From Rheinheimera baltica DSM 14885 (GTDB lineage Bacteria; Pseudomonadota; Gammaproteobacteria; Enterobacterales; Alteromonadaceae), in contig NZ_KE384352.1 in assembly GCF_000425345.1 (NCBI RefSeq), positions 110,659-174,658 of the forward strand: a stretch of 64,000 nt of DNA, given 5' to 3'. Numbering within the stretch: position 1 is the first letter of the stretch; every line of letters starts with the position of its first letter. Positions 63,755-64,000 of this stretch are shown here, piece by piece. The notes under the pieces were generated by a model. It was not told where the DNA came from and ran no database searches. It saw only the letters and a list, made by a program, of their open reading frames with translations. The position numbers and the translations under genes were made by a program.

Positions 63755-64000
63755 TTACTGCCACAACTGCTGGCTTAGTGTATTAATACTGTCAGGAGTG
63801 TCAGCTAATAGCCAGTCACTAATGGCGCTGGCAACATTAGGGTAGGCTACCTTTGGCTTCTCACTGTTATCGTTAAGCCAGTTCGCGATAATGCTGCTAC
63901 TTAAACGCTCAGCGCGCGTTGCCAGGTTAAGCTGTTGTAAGGCGAGTGCATTCGATTGCTGCTCCATTTGCCCATTTAAAGGCTTCACTAAAATGCGTTT
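63755..64000 (-). CDS. C-terminal end of an unknown protein, cut by the window
   Basis: The minus-strand frame is open from the right edge to a stop at 63755-63757, giving at least 81 residues. A GTG at 63988 is probably internal because the frame continues upstream. The visible part is helical with Gln/Leu/Ala-rich segments (LALQQLNLATRAERL) and no recognised motif. It ends 26 bases before the -35 of the GGDEF promoter and runs in the same direction. No function can be assigned. Confidence 0.6.
   Translation of the reverse strand, partial: KRILVKPLNGQMEQQSNALALQQLNLATRAERLSSSIIANWLNDNSEKPKVAYPNVASAISDWLLADTPDSINTLSQQLWQ

Overview
This window looks like the chromosome of a marine- or aquatic-type gammaproteobacterium. 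Protein style and gene order fit an Alteromonadales/Chromatiales genus such as Rheinheimera, Alishewanella or Arsukibacterium; this is inference from family resemblance, not a taxonomic search. Almost the whole window is one very large surface-polysaccharide (capsule/exopolysaccharide/O-antigen) locus on the + strand, followed by a yjbEFGH-type exopolysaccharide-secretion operon and, on the - strand, a diguanylate cyclase.

Layout. (1) 1-4398: the end of a coiled-coil protein, a P-loop sulfotransferase, a double GT2 glycosyltransferase and a TagB/KpsS-like transferase. The last two are visibly A+T-rich compared with the rest. (2) 4722-7705: a compact three-gene cassette (DRE-TIM aldolase fusion, KdsB-like CMP-transferase, HAD phosphatase) that could make an unusual CMP-activated ulosonic acid. 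(3) 7719-15176: a GDP-mannose/GDP-fucose/UDP-glucuronate supply block (gmd, methyltransferase, fcl, gmm, manC, manB, ugd) in an order like the colanic acid locus. (4) 15177-17225: a relic-looking gap, an unknown gene and a GT10 fucosyltransferase. (5) 17343-22616: two genes of other kinds, a metzincin lipoprotein with repeats and LRRs, and a beta-CASP RNase-like enzyme. (6) 22798-52368: a nearly gapless array of modular glycosyltransferases (up to 1691 aa), wecC, a frameshifted heparinase-like lyase, O-acetylation-type SGNH/AlgJ-like proteins, and a DegT aminotransferase / pyruvyltransferase / WbqC / formyltransferase block. It ends with a half-length KpsC-like Kdo transferase and a small PglC/WcaJ-type phosphoglycosyl transferase. 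A good sigma70 promoter sits just before its first gene. (7) 52668-56953: a second-type ugd, galU, and a WbpM/CapD dehydratase. (8) 57061-62059: a secreted protein with a 40-residue aspartate run and a Thr-rich tail, an intrinsic terminator, then yjbF, yjbG, yjbH and an alpha/alpha-toroid protein. (9) 62160-64000 (- strand): a GAF-GGDEF protein and the end of an unknown gene.

Together the genes predict a long, heavily decorated acidic glycan. Precursors would include GDP-Man, GDP-L-Fuc, UDP-GlcA, UDP-ManNAcA, probably a CMP-ulosonate and a 4-amino(formamido) sugar. Chain building would involve many GT2/GT4 modules, GT10 fucosylation and a Kdo-type linkage. Decoration would include sulfation, methylation, pyruvylation, acetylation and N-formylation. 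No Wzx, Wzy, Wzz, Wza/Wzc or ABC exporter is present, so export must be encoded elsewhere, possibly beyond the left edge. The points most worth a second look are the aldolase/CMP-transferase/HAD cassette, the poly-Asp protein heading the yjb operon, the reshuffled giant glycosyltransferases, and the single-base frameshift in the lyase.
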